From the IMG/VR virus record IMGVR_UViG_3300037674_000773, positions 1-20,185 of that record: a stretch of 20,185 nucleotides of DNA, one strand, 5' to 3'. Both the position numbers and the translations under genes were made by a program. The DNA is from a virus. Below, one piece after another: positions 6,239 to 14,295 of the stretch (position 1 is the first letter of the stretch; each line of letters opens with the position of its first letter). Under the pieces are notes generated by a model, which worked only from the letters and a program-made list of their open reading frames with translations, was not told the DNA's origin and searched no databases.

Positions 6239-8227
6239 ATGTTTGAAGAAATAAACGGTAACAAGTGGTGGCTTGCTAAAAAGACTGACCTTTATCAAGA
6301 AGTTTTTGCATTTGTAACAAGGCTTGATGATAATCAGAGATATAGATCCTTTGATAATCTAAGGTATGCAAGACTTTATGGTAATTTTGATTATATGGGA
6401 ATAGATGCCTATACCTATGCCAGAGTTGAGACTGCCTACTCTGCTACTAATAGAGTTACTCTTAATGTAGTACAGAATATGATTGATACTGTAGTTTCAA
6501 AAATAACTAAGAATAGACCAAAGGCTCAGTTTCTGACTTCTGGAGGTGATTTCAGTCTACAGACAAAAGCCAAAAAACTTACCAAATTTATAGAAGGTAT
6601 TTTTAGCTATGATGAATTTCACGACAAAGCTGCTTTGTCTTTTCTAGATGCTTGTATTTTTGGCACAGGATGTATAAAAATTTATCAAGAAAACGGACAG
6701 ATTAAAACCGAAAGAGTATTTATCGAAGAAATTAAGATAGACGATATTGAATCTTATTATGCTAAGCCACGGCAAATGCACCAAGTTAAGTATATTCATA
6801 GAGATGTTCTAAAGGCGATGTTTCCTAGTCAAAAAATTATTATAGATCAGGCTAGTGATGGAGAGGCTGCTGGCTCTTCTCAAAGTAGTAGTGAACAAAT
6901 TAAAGACATGGTAAAAGTTATAGAATCTTGGAGAGTTCCTAGTGGGTTAAATGTTAATGATGGTAAACATACTATATCTGTATCTTCTGGCACTTTACTA
7001 GATGAATCCTATGAAAAAGACTATTTTCCTTTTGTTTTCTTTAGATGGGGTATACGCCCTGTAGGATTTTTTGGACAAGGATTAGCTGAACAGCTTCAGG
7101 GTTTGCAGCTTGAAATAAATAAAATTTTAAGAACTATACAGGTTTCAATGCACTTAGTATCAGTTCCTAAGTTATTAGTAGAGGCGAGTTCTAAAATCGT
7201 TTCCTCTCACCTTAACAATAGAATAGGAGGAGTAATTAAATATGCAGGAACTCCTCCAGCTTATGCTCCTTTAGGTACTATTCCACCAGATCTATTTACT
7301 CATTTAGATAGGCTATTTGCTAGAGCATATGAAATAGCTGGTATTTCTCAGTTGGCTGCCCAATCTCTTAAACCTGCAGGGTTAGATTCTGGTAAAGCTT
7401 TAAGAGAATTTAATGATTTAGAAACCGAACGATTTATGTCTGTTGCAAAAAGGTATGAAAAAGTATTTATGGATGCTGCAGAGATAATTATAGATATGGG
7501 CAAGGATATTTACGATAGAGATGGGGAATTTAAAGTTAAAGCCAGAGATGGTAAGTTTGTAGAAACTATAGACTGGAAAGATGTTAATATGGATGCTGAT
7601 AAGTATTTGATGCAAATTTTTCCCACTTCTGCTCTATCTAATACTCCATCTGCTAGATTAGCGGACATTCAAGACCTTATGGCAGGCGGTTTTATCAGCA
7701 AAGAGGATGCTCTTAAACTTCTAGATTTTCCAGATTTAGAGGCTACTACTAATATGTTAAATGCCGACGCCAATAATCTAGATAAAATTATAGAGACTAT
7801 GATGGATAAAGGAAAATACTTCCCACCAGAACCTTATCAGAATTTAGAAAATTCTATTAGAAAGGTTCAACAGGCTTATTTAATGTATAGAGTTCAGGGT
7901 GCTAGTGAAAATAGACTAGAGCTTTTACGTCAATATATGGAAGATTGTCAGAATTTAATTATGAAGTCTCAACAAAGATCCCCTTCTCCAGAAGAATTAG
8001 CACAACAATTAGCTCGGCAAGGCGCTCCTGGTGCAGCTAAAGAAGCTATGCAACAGGGACAGGCTCCTGGTCCAGTAGGGCAGCAAAGTGCTATAGCTTC
8101 AGGTGCTCTACCTCTAGGCGATATGGTGCAGCAGGGAGTTCAGCAATTAGGGCAGGCTATAGCAGAGCCAGTTCAGGGACAGGTTAAAGAACAAGTACAA
8201 CAAACTATAGAAGAAAAAATAAAATAA
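6239..8227 (+). CDS. Portal (head-tail connector) protein
   Basis: The 662-residue protein is placed and sized as a podovirus portal, the dodecameric ring at the packaging vertex that serves terminase docking, DNA passage and tail attachment. The N-terminal region has the usual pattern of helices and the conserved NVVQNMIDTVVSKITKNRPK at about 77-96. It then runs through a mixed alpha/beta clip-and-wing region to a helical stem and crown (FAHLDR-like helices around 355-400; TSALSNTPSARLADIQDL near 461-478). The last 90 residues are rich in Gln, Pro, Gly and Ala with a helical end, as often seen in portal barrels or disordered tails. AAGGAT lies 5 bases before ATG 6239. Order terL-portal-scaffold-capsid confirms the role; family assignment rests on pattern and synteny. 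Confidence 0.85.
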   Translation: MFEEINGNKWWLAKKTDLYQEVFAFVTRLDDNQRYRSFDNLRYARLYGNFDYMGIDAYTYARVETAYSATNRVTLNVVQNMIDTVVSKITKNRPKAQFLTSGGDFSLQTKAKKLTKFIEGIFSYDEFHDKAALSFLDACIFGTGCIKIYQENGQIKTERVFIEEIKIDDIESYYAKPRQMHQVKYIHRDVLKAMFPSQKIIIDQASDGEAAGSSQSSSEQIKDMVKVIESWRVPSGLNVNDGKHTISVSSGTLLDESYEKDYFPFVFFRWGIRPVGFFGQGLAEQLQGLQLEINKILRTIQVSMHLVSVPKLLVEASSKIVSSHLNNRIGGVIKYAGTPPAYAPLGTIPPDLFTHLDRLFARAYEIAGISQLAAQSLKPAGLDSGKALREFNDLETERFMSVAKRYEKVFMDAAEIIIDMGKDIYDRDGEFKVKARDGKFVETIDWKDVNMDADKYLMQIFPTSALSNTPSARLADIQDLMAGGFISKEDALKLLDFPDLEATTNMLNADANNLDKIIETMMDKGKYFPPEPYQNLENSIRKVQQAYLMYRVQGASENRLELLRQYMEDCQNLIMKSQQRSPSPEELAQQLARQGAPGAAKEAMQQGQAPGPVGQQSAIASGALPLGDMVQQGVQQLGQAIAEPVQGQVKEQVQQTIEEKIK

Positions 8228-8255
8228 TATATTGTATTAATATAGATCAAAGATC

Positions 8256-8266
8256 GGGCTATGCCC
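8256..8266 (+). promoter_or_regulatory. Small hairpin in the portal-scaffold gap
   Basis: The 56-base gap between portal and scaffold genes is AT-rich and contains GGGC, a TAT loop and GCCC, a 4-bp GC stem, about 5 bases before the GTGAGG ribosome site of the scaffold gene. No T-tract follows, so it is not a terminator. It could be an mRNA processing or stability element. No convincing promoter hexamers are seen here. Confidence 0.2.
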
Positions 8267-8283
8267 CTAAAGTGAGGTTTTAA

Positions 8284-9210
8284 ATGGATAATGATGTTAC
8301 GGTAGAACCAGCAGAAGCTGGGATTCCAGAGGTTCAAATTGATGATTATAGCTCAAATGCAGTTGAAGAACTTGTATCTGAGATGGAAAAAAAGGATGAA
8401 CAAAACGGAATTGCTAAAGAAGAAGAAAAGGTTGAGGAAAGTAAATTTGCTAGAAAATTTGCAGCTTTAAGTAGGAAAGAAAAACAACTAAAAGCTAAAG
8501 AAACTGAGTATAGTAAAAGGCTGGCAGAACTGGAAGCTAAGTTAGAGGCTAAAGAAGAGCCAAAAAAAGAAGCTCCTCAAATACCTATAGAAAAAAGATT
8601 TAAACAAGATCCGTTTAAAGCTTTAGAGGATCTTGGTCTACCATATGATAAACTGACTGAATTAGCTTTAAATGATAAAAAGCTGACTCCAGATATGCAA
8701 ATGAAATTAATGCGTGATGAAATAGAGTCAGGCTATAAAGAAAAGTTTGAAGCTCTTGAAAAACGGTTAAACGATAAAGACCATAGTGAAAAGAAAGTAA
8801 AGTATGATAATATACAAAAAAATTATATGAATAAAGTGAAGGGATTTGTAGATGGTAGTCCTGAGACTTACGAATTTATTAAAGCCAATAATGCAGAAAA
8901 AGTAATTTATGATGTCGTAGAATCTCATTACAAAGAGTCTGGAAAAATCCTAACAATTAAAGAAGCGGCTGACGCTGTAGAGTCGCATTTAGAAGAAGAG
9001 GCTGAAAAGCTTTTAAAACTAAATAAAGTAGGTAAAAGATTAGAAGCCTTTATGCAGCAGAGAAACAAGCCAGAATCTACTACACAAGAGCCAGTTACTT
9101 TAACAAATTCTCATTCCCAATTAACGGCTGATGAGAAGCAGAACAAGCAAATGTTATCAGAAGAAGAGTCAAAACGAGAAGTCGCACGAATGGTGCGATG
9201 GCTAGATTAA
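8284..9210 (+). CDS. Capsid scaffolding protein
   Basis: This 308-residue, highly charged, mostly helical protein lies immediately before the major capsid gene. An acidic disordered N-terminus of about 50 residues is followed by a coiled coil from about 53 to 92 (KFARKFAALSRKEKQLKAKE and onward). Then comes the pattern FKQDPFKALEDLGLPYDKLT at 107-126, familiar from T7-like scaffold proteins, more helices, and a short basic C-terminus (REVARMVRWLD) suited to binding capsid subunits. Scaffolds template procapsid assembly and exit before or during packaging. GTGAGG precedes the start. No protease domain is fused to it, in contrast to phages where a ClpP-like protease and scaffold form one gene. 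Confidence 0.85.
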   Translation: MDNDVTVEPAEAGIPEVQIDDYSSNAVEELVSEMEKKDEQNGIAKEEEKVEESKFARKFAALSRKEKQLKAKETEYSKRLAELEAKLEAKEEPKKEAPQIPIEKRFKQDPFKALEDLGLPYDKLTELALNDKKLTPDMQMKLMRDEIESGYKEKFEALEKRLNDKDHSEKKVKYDNIQKNYMNKVKGFVDGSPETYEFIKANNAEKVIYDVVESHYKESGKILTIKEAADAVESHLEEEAEKLLKLNKVGKRLEAFMQQRNKPESTTQEPVTLTNSHSQLTADEKQNKQMLSEEESKREVARMVRWLD

Positions 9211-9234
9211 TAATTATTTTATAGGAGATTTAAA

Positions 9235-10452
9235 ATGGCTTTAGATATGACAAGTTTTGCTGCAGCACTAAAGCAGCATTACACAACACAACGAATTGAA
9301 AACATGGTATATAAGGATAATCCATTCCTTGCTATGGTTTCTAAATACGAATCTTTTGGTGGTGAAAACCTTAAGCTTCCTATCAAGTATGGGATTCCTC
9401 AAGGGCGTTCTGCTACCTTTTCCGATGCTGTGGCTAACAAGACCAGTTCTCAGTTACAAGCATTTCTACTAAAAAGAAAGTCTAACTACTCTCTAGCTGA
9501 CATCGACAACGAAACTCTAGAAGCTTCTAAAGGTAATGCGAATGCGTTCATCGAAGCTGCTACGACTGAAATTGACGGTGCAATCGAATCCGCTACTCGG
9601 TCACTAGCTATTTCACTTTTTGGTGATGGTGGTGGTTCTATTGGTCAGATCGACACTACTCTTGCAGGTTTGACTATAACTCTTAACCAAGCAGACGATA
9701 TTACTAACTTTGAAGTTGGTATGTCACTTAACCTTTACTCCGCTGCTACTGGTGGTGCTATTAGAGCTTCTACCGTTTCTGGTAACTGGATTGCGGTTGT
9801 TGAGGAAGTAGACAGAGATGCAGGTACTTTAGTTATTGATACTAACTTAAACACTGCTACTACTATTACTGCAGGTGATTTTATTGTTCCTGAAGGGGAT
9901 TATGACCTTATGCTATCTGGCTTAGGCGCATGGGTTCCTGCTACTGCTCCTACTTCTACTAAATTCTTTGATGTCGATCGTTCTGTAGACACTACTCGTT
10001 TAGGTGGTATTAGATTTAACGGCGCCTCCTTACCTCTTGAAGAAGCCCTTATTGGTGCAGCTTCTAGAGCAGCTAGAGAAGGTGGTAAACCAGACGTTTG
10101 TTTCATGAACTATTCAAACTTTGCTGATCTTGAAAAAGCTCTTGGTTCTAAAGTTTCTTATGTAAATATCAAGGTTAAGCCAGAAATTGGTTTCCGAGGT
10201 ATAGAGATTAATGGACCTAGAGGTGTTATCAAGGTAATACCTGATCAAAACTGTCCTAAAGACGTAGCTTTCATGCTTGACATGTCTATGTGGAAACTTT
10301 ACTCTCTTGGTAAAGCTCCTAAGATTCTTGATCCAGATGGGTTGAGATTTTTAAGGGTTTCTAATGCTGACTCTGTTGAAGTCAGAGTTGGGTACTATGC
10401 TCAGCTAGGATGTAGAGGTCCAGGATTTAACGTAAGAATTGCATTATCATAA
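9235..10452 (+). CDS. Major capsid protein (HK97 fold)
   Basis: The 405-residue protein follows the scaffold gene and has HK97-type organisation. A short N-arm contains YKDNPFLAMV at 26-35 and an E-loop-like stretch LPIKYGIPQGRSATFSDA at 48-65. A long helix (about 100-127) follows, then a beta-rich insertion at about 137-222, and the P/A-domain part containing KPDVCFMNYSNFADLEKAL and the terminal beta segments RFLRVSNADSVEVRVGYYAQ. There is no long N-terminal delta domain, in line with a separate scaffold. AGGAG is well placed before ATG 9235. Codon use is visibly richer in C-ending codons than in neighbouring genes, as expected for the most highly expressed gene. A strong terminator directly follows. 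Confidence 0.88.
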   Translation: MALDMTSFAAALKQHYTTQRIENMVYKDNPFLAMVSKYESFGGENLKLPIKYGIPQGRSATFSDAVANKTSSQLQAFLLKRKSNYSLADIDNETLEASKGNANAFIEAATTEIDGAIESATRSLAISLFGDGGGSIGQIDTTLAGLTITLNQADDITNFEVGMSLNLYSAATGGAIRASTVSGNWIAVVEEVDRDAGTLVIDTNLNTATTITAGDFIVPEGDYDLMLSGLGAWVPATAPTSTKFFDVDRSVDTTRLGGIRFNGASLPLEEALIGAASRAAREGGKPDVCFMNYSNFADLEKALGSKVSYVNIKVKPEIGFRGIEINGPRGVIKVIPDQNCPKDVAFMLDMSMWKLYSLGKAPKILDPDGLRFLRVSNADSVEVRVGYYAQLGCRGPGFNVRIALS

Positions 10453-10460
10453 TTAATATG

Positions 10461-10487
10461 AGGGGAGTCGCAAGGCTCCTCTTTTTT
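10461..10487 (+). terminator. Intrinsic terminator after the capsid gene
   Basis: GGGGAGTC (10462-10469) pairs with GGCTCCTC (10474-10481) through a GCAA tetraloop of the stable GNRA class, with two G-U pairs. One more A-U pair extends the base, and six T follow (10482-10487). It begins 8 bases after the capsid stop codon, so it should end most capsid transcripts and leave partial read-through to the tail genes. Confidence 0.9.
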
Positions 10488-10527
10488 GCTGCGTGATGTA
10501 TGTCACTCAGACTAAAGGAGAAATAAA

Positions 10528-10965
10528 ATGGCTAATCGAAATTTTAACAGAGTACAAGCTCTGGATAAAGAAGTTAAACACCTTTATGGACAATTTGCTG
10601 TACTTGATAGTACACCTTTGCAAGTACTTAATGAAAGCCGTAGTGCTGGTATTAAGTCTGTTACTTATAATAGTGTAGGAAATTATAGTGTTGTACTAGG
10701 AGAAGTTGGAGGGGATTCAGATTTATACCCTGCCTTATATTCTGTAGATTCTATTATTTTGGATGGTACTGTTATTGGTGGTACTGCAGGGGGAGTATCA
10801 TGGCAATTAATGTCTGATAGTGTTGCTACTGATGGAACTTTTATTATACAGGCTTTAAGTATTGCCGGAGTTGCTGCTGCTGTTAGAACTGCAGATATTA
10901 TTAAACTACATATAGTTGTAAAAAACTCTAACCAGTCAGCAGTTGGTGTTGGCGATCTTACTTAA
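10528..10965 (+). CDS. Probable head decoration protein
   Basis: A 145-residue protein. A short helical N-terminus (NRVQALDKEVKHLYGQFAV) is followed by a beta-rich body with many Gly, Ser, Val and Thr (SVTYNSVGNYSVVLGEVGG; IILDGTVIGGTAGGVSWQL; a final strand IIKLHIVVKNS). It is small and beta-rich, lies just after the major capsid gene, and has a strong AAGGAGA ribosome site, which together suggest a capsid cement or decoration protein. I do not recognise a named family. It shares a cassette bounded by two terminators with the next acidic protein, which sets its dosage apart from capsid and tail proteins. Confidence 0.5.
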   Translation: MANRNFNRVQALDKEVKHLYGQFAVLDSTPLQVLNESRSAGIKSVTYNSVGNYSVVLGEVGGDSDLYPALYSVDSIILDGTVIGGTAGGVSWQLMSDSVATDGTFIIQALSIAGVAAAVRTADIIKLHIVVKNSNQSAVGVGDLT

Positions 10966-10976
10966 AGGAGTAAATC

Positions 10977-11228
10977 ATGGCTAAACACGACGGCTTAATG
11001 GTAGCTATCCTTGAGGGGATGAAAAAAAAAGGCGAAGATTCTGAAGAAGGTGAAGAGTTTGAAGTTGAAGAAGCTGGTGAAGATGATTATAGTATAGGCT
11101 ACGACTCTGCTGTTGAAGAAATGTTTCATGCTTTTGAATCAAAAGACGTTTCAGGGTTTAAAGAAGCTTTAAAAAGTTTTATAGAACTTTGTGTTGATGA
11201 AGATGACGGATCTACAGACGAAATTTAA
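10977..11228 (+). CDS. Small acidic protein of unknown function
   Basis: An 83-residue protein. A short N-terminal helix (AKHDGLMVAILEGMKKKG) is followed by a Glu/Asp-rich linker at about 20-38. A second amphipathic helix (SAVEEMFHAFESKDVSGFKEALKSFIELC at about 44-72, written here in parts: SAVEEMFHAFE then GFKEALKSFIELC) leads to an acidic tail. AAAGGAG precedes the start, 11 bases after the decoration gene stop. Small acidic proteins of this layout are often found between capsid and adaptor genes in podoviruses without known function. A head-associated or assembly role is possible. Confidence 0.6.
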   Translation: MAKHDGLMVAILEGMKKKGEDSEEGEEFEVEEAGEDDYSIGYDSAVEEMFHAFESKDVSGFKEALKSFIELCVDEDDGSTDEI

Positions 11229-11233
11229 ATAAA

Positions 11234-11259
11234 GGGGGAGGGAGACCTCCTCTTTTTTT
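11234..11259 (+). terminator. Intrinsic terminator before the tail genes
   Basis: GGGGGAGG (11234-11241) pairs with CCTCCTC (11246-11252) around a GAGA tetraloop (GNRA class), followed by seven T (11253-11259). It lies 6 bases after the acidic-protein stop. The G-run that follows (11260-11264) doubles as the ribosome site of the adaptor gene, so terminator and initiation signal are abutted. Together with the terminator at 10461 it brackets a two-gene cassette. Confidence 0.88.
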
Positions 11260-11268
11260 GGGGGTATA

Positions 11269-11979
11269 ATGGCAACTATAAGAGAACATGCTCTAGTATC
11301 AAGGGTCAGACAGCGTGCAGATATGGAAAATAATTTTTTTATATCTGACCTTGAAATACAAACGTATCTAAATGCTGGCTTATGCGAACTCCACGACATC
11401 CTTATCCAAACATATGGACAAGATTACTATATTAAATCAACAGAATGGAATACTACTGCTGGCACTGATACTTATCTTATTTTTAATCTTGCTAATGATT
11501 TTTACAAACTTAGAGGAATAGATTGTAAACTTAATGGACAAGAGTGGTTTACTTTAAGACCTTTTAATTTTAATGAAAGAAATTTATACCAGAACTGGGC
11601 ACAGTGGTCAGTTCTAGGTTTGTCTAATATAAGATATAGAATGGTGGGAGGTAATTTTGTTTTTACTCCCGTACCTAATGCGGTTACTGCTATGAGAATA
11701 TGGTACATCCCAACAGCACAACAGTTTGAGAGTGCTGCTCCTGGTACGTCTACTGCTATTTTTGATGATATAAATGGTTATGCAGAATATGTAGTTATAG
11801 ATGCAGCTATAAAATGTTTGCAAAAAGAAGAAAGTGATGTTCAAGTTCTTATGGCACAAAAGCTAGCAATGAAAAAAAGAATCGAAGATGCGGTCCAGAA
11901 TAGAGATGCAGGACATCCTTTAGCAGTAACAGACATATACGATGCTAATAATAGATTTTGGTATACTAGGAGTACTTAA
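11269..11979 (+). CDS. Head-to-tail adaptor (tail tubular A-like) protein
   Basis: The 236-residue protein shows the pattern of podovirus adaptors that dock under the portal and hold the nozzle. An N-terminal helical module starts with VRQRADMENNFFISDLEIQT and YLNAGLCELHDILIQTYGQD (about 13-51). A beta part with TYLIFNLANDFYKLRGIDC and FNFNERNLYQ follows, then a final helical module near 172-205. T7 gp11 and related adaptors have the same helix-sandwich-helix order and similar length. GGGGG lies 4 bases before ATG 11269. Its stop overlaps the next start (TAATG). A head-completion protein is the alternative name for the same position. Confidence 0.7.
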   Translation: MATIREHALVSRVRQRADMENNFFISDLEIQTYLNAGLCELHDILIQTYGQDYYIKSTEWNTTAGTDTYLIFNLANDFYKLRGIDCKLNGQEWFTLRPFNFNERNLYQNWAQWSVLGLSNIRYRMVGGNFVFTPVPNAVTAMRIWYIPTAQQFESAAPGTSTAIFDDINGYAEYVVIDAAIKCLQKEESDVQVLMAQKLAMKKRIEDAVQNRDAGHPLAVTDIYDANNRFWYTRST

Positions 11980-12704
11980 TGGCTTGGGCACATAAATATA
12001 CTACAAAATATATGCAATTAGAATTACCAATTCCTGGTGTAACTCCTGGACCAGATTGGGCTATGATGATTAATGAAGCTTTTTGGAAAATAGATAACCA
12101 CAATCATTCTGGTCCAGGACAAGGTAGAAGAGTACTTTCTTCATCTATCAGAATTACTGGAGATATAGATTTTGGAGATGATGGAAATTATAATGGAATA
12201 AATCGTTCTAAATACTTTCAGTTTTTAGATATAGCAAACTCAGGAGGCACTCCAGGAAATGCCGGATCATTATTTTGTTATAAAAGTGATTTATGGTGGC
12301 AATATAGTTCTACAGGAGGGACGGCTGGGACTTTCTGTCAAATAACTAGTTATAGCAGACCAGTTTCTGTCACCTCTGGGTTTGAGCCTATTCATGTTAC
12401 TTCTTCATCTTATTATATAGGATCAAAAGAAAAAATTTCTGCAGTATTTATAACTGCTGATCCTGGTGGTGGTACTACTATCAGTCTTCCAGATTGTGAT
12501 GCCGTAGGTAGTGGTAGATATTATTTAATACAAGATAGAGCTGGAACAGCTTCTACGAATGGTATAACTATACAACCATCTACAGGTGATTCTGTAGGTA
12601 CTGCAGGAGCAGGTGTATCCGTTCCGATAAATACTGACTATGGATATAAATGGTTAATAGCTGATGCATCTAATGATCGTTGGCTAATCCTAACTGAAGC
12701 ATAG
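11979..12704 (+). CDS. Tail appendage protein with DNHNHSGPGQG signature
   Basis: This 241-residue protein begins with YMQLELPIPG at 11-20 and IDNHNHSGPGQGRRV at 38-52. The latter is a His-rich turn common near the N-terminus of phage fibre and appendage proteins, where it anchors them to the tail. The remainder is beta-rich and Gly/Ser/Thr-rich, with SGFEPIHVTSSSYYIGSKEK and a C-terminal GTTISLPDCDAVGSGRYYLI region resembling a small trimeric fibre tip. The start overlaps the adaptor stop by one base. The downstream protein repeats the N-terminal signature, so the two probably share an attachment mode. A receptor-binding or virion surface role is inferred. Confidence 0.6.
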   Translation: MAWAHKYTTKYMQLELPIPGVTPGPDWAMMINEAFWKIDNHNHSGPGQGRRVLSSSIRITGDIDFGDDGNYNGINRSKYFQFLDIANSGGTPGNAGSLFCYKSDLWWQYSSTGGTAGTFCQITSYSRPVSVTSGFEPIHVTSSSYYIGSKEKISAVFITADPGGGTTISLPDCDAVGSGRYYLIQDRAGTASTNGITIQPSTGDSVGTAGAGVSVPINTDYGYKWLIADASNDRWLILTEA

Positions 12705-12712
12705 GTGTTATT

Positions 12713-14281
12713 ATGGTAGATATGACTTATAGACGAACAGGTTACATGTCTCTGCCTTTGCCAGTTGTAGGAAACCTATACGCTCCTACAGATCCGGTAG
12801 AGCCTCTGGGTCACGAAATGAAGGCTACTCTTTGGAATAAGCCTGAATTAGGTCCAGTATCTATGGACGGTAGGATGCTTCTTGCTCCTACTCAAAAACA
12901 GAGGGGTACAAGAGCTATATACTGGGCAGTTTTATGGAATAGATGTTTGGCTATTATAGATGATCACTCCCATTGGGAGTCTAATCCAATGAGCACCACC
13001 CAAACACCGAATGAAGGTAGTCATCATGGTAAACGTCTATTATGGGGTGGTCAAAATGCTAATGTTATTGAGAATGCTGCTAATATACCTCCTTCTGGAG
13101 TAACGGCTTGGGTGTCTAGTATTTACGTTGACGCAGATCTTGATATGCATAATAGTCCATATGAAGAAATGGCTGTTGAGGGTGCTCCTGGTTGGGCAAT
13201 GAAAAGTTTATATCATGCTGGACTTGGTATGGAAGCTAATCCAGTAGATGAATCAAGAACCTTGTTTTTTTCTGACGAACATAGCGATACTGAGTTTGGT
13301 TTTCCTGCAGATATGACAAGTCCTAATATTTCTAGACGATATTCTCTCTTTACTAGAATGAGAGTTAATCCAATTGATACTACACAAATTGGAACTGATG
13401 ATGTTATTTCTAACTATAATTATGCTCCTAGTATTTCTTTAGTTTGGAATACAGGAATGAATAATGGAATAGCTTGTGAGATAATCAATAATGTACCTGG
13501 TGGAGCTGTGTTAGGAGCCTGGAAATTTTATGCTTTTGATCATTATTCATGGGAAAATTGGGATCCTAGTACAAATTGGAGAGGCACTTTTCAAAACCCT
13601 ACAGAAGAAAGCCATGACTATAATTCTATTCCTGTTGGTGGGTATTATTATAAAAATACAAATAGACCTTTCTTAGGAATGTTAGATGATGGATCGAACG
13701 GCTTTGGTGGATGGGATCTAAGTGGTACTAGTGATAATACTTATGCTGCTTTTCCTGAGTATTGGACAAGTTCCTCACATATAAGATGGGATAATTCAAC
13801 TTATACTACTACTGCTATATTAACTCTGCTTGATACAAGCGGAATGCAAGATCCTAAATTAGAAATACCTAGACCTCTTTCTAGAGATATGCAAAATGTC
13901 TTCTTTTATAGTCCCTATAAAAATGAGATGTCATGGTTTGCAAATAATAATCACGCTTATAGATGTGGAACAATTGTTGTAGTATCGGATATAAAAGGAA
14001 ATGCAAGTACTTATAATATTGTCACTACACTAGCTAACCTAATCTCTCCTACAGACGATATACCTATGGTTATTAGGTGGTTTGAAAGTGGGGTTCCAAA
14101 AACCTATAGTTATACTCAGGCAGGCGGAAGTACTGGAGATCTTTTAACACTAGATCAAGATTATGGTTCAATAGTATTAGTAAAAGGTCCGTTTTTATGG
14201 CAAACAAATGCAGGAGGAAGCGTGGATGAGGGACAATATACCGGAGGCGACATGTGTTGGTTTGCCTACTTTGTGGATTAA
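12713..14281 (+). CDS. Larger tail appendage protein related at its N-terminus
   Basis: The 522-residue protein starts with YMSLPLPVVG at 11-20, aligned without gaps to YMQLELPIPG of the previous protein. After an extra 45 or so residues it has IIDDHSHWES at 81-90 and GSHHGKRL at 102-109, a split version of the same His-rich signature. The rest is rich in Trp, Tyr, Asn and Gly in strand-like stretches, with no enzymatic motif I recognise. It reads as a beta-structured virion protein, possibly a fibre, spike or carbohydrate-binding appendage. It lies between the adaptor-side genes and the nozzle gene, 8 bases after the previous stop. Confidence 0.55.
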   Translation: MVDMTYRRTGYMSLPLPVVGNLYAPTDPVEPLGHEMKATLWNKPELGPVSMDGRMLLAPTQKQRGTRAIYWAVLWNRCLAIIDDHSHWESNPMSTTQTPNEGSHHGKRLLWGGQNANVIENAANIPPSGVTAWVSSIYVDADLDMHNSPYEEMAVEGAPGWAMKSLYHAGLGMEANPVDESRTLFFSDEHSDTEFGFPADMTSPNISRRYSLFTRMRVNPIDTTQIGTDDVISNYNYAPSISLVWNTGMNNGIACEIINNVPGGAVLGAWKFYAFDHYSWENWDPSTNWRGTFQNPTEESHDYNSIPVGGYYYKNTNRPFLGMLDDGSNGFGGWDLSGTSDNTYAAFPEYWTSSSHIRWDNSTYTTTAILTLLDTSGMQDPKLEIPRPLSRDMQNVFFYSPYKNEMSWFANNNHAYRCGTIVVVSDIKGNASTYNIVTTLANLISPTDDIPMVIRWFESGVPKTYSYTQAGGSTGDLLTLDQDYGSIVLVKGPFLWQTNAGGSVDEGQYTGGDMCWFAYFVD

Positions 14282-14295
14282 TTTAAGGAATTAAA

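Noticed and set aside
10486-10515. Possible promoter (TTGCTG plus GACTAA) after the first terminator
   Set aside because: The -35 half overlaps the terminator T-tract and the -10 half is poor.
10493-10678. Hydrophobic small frame before and inside the decoration gene
   Set aside because: It is out of frame with the strong AAGGAGA-ATG start at 10528, and its hydrophobic character comes from shifted reading of that gene.
11265-11270. TATAAT matching a -10 promoter box
   Set aside because: It overlaps the adaptor start codon and has no -35 element at the right distance. The upstream bases are a terminator and a ribosome site.
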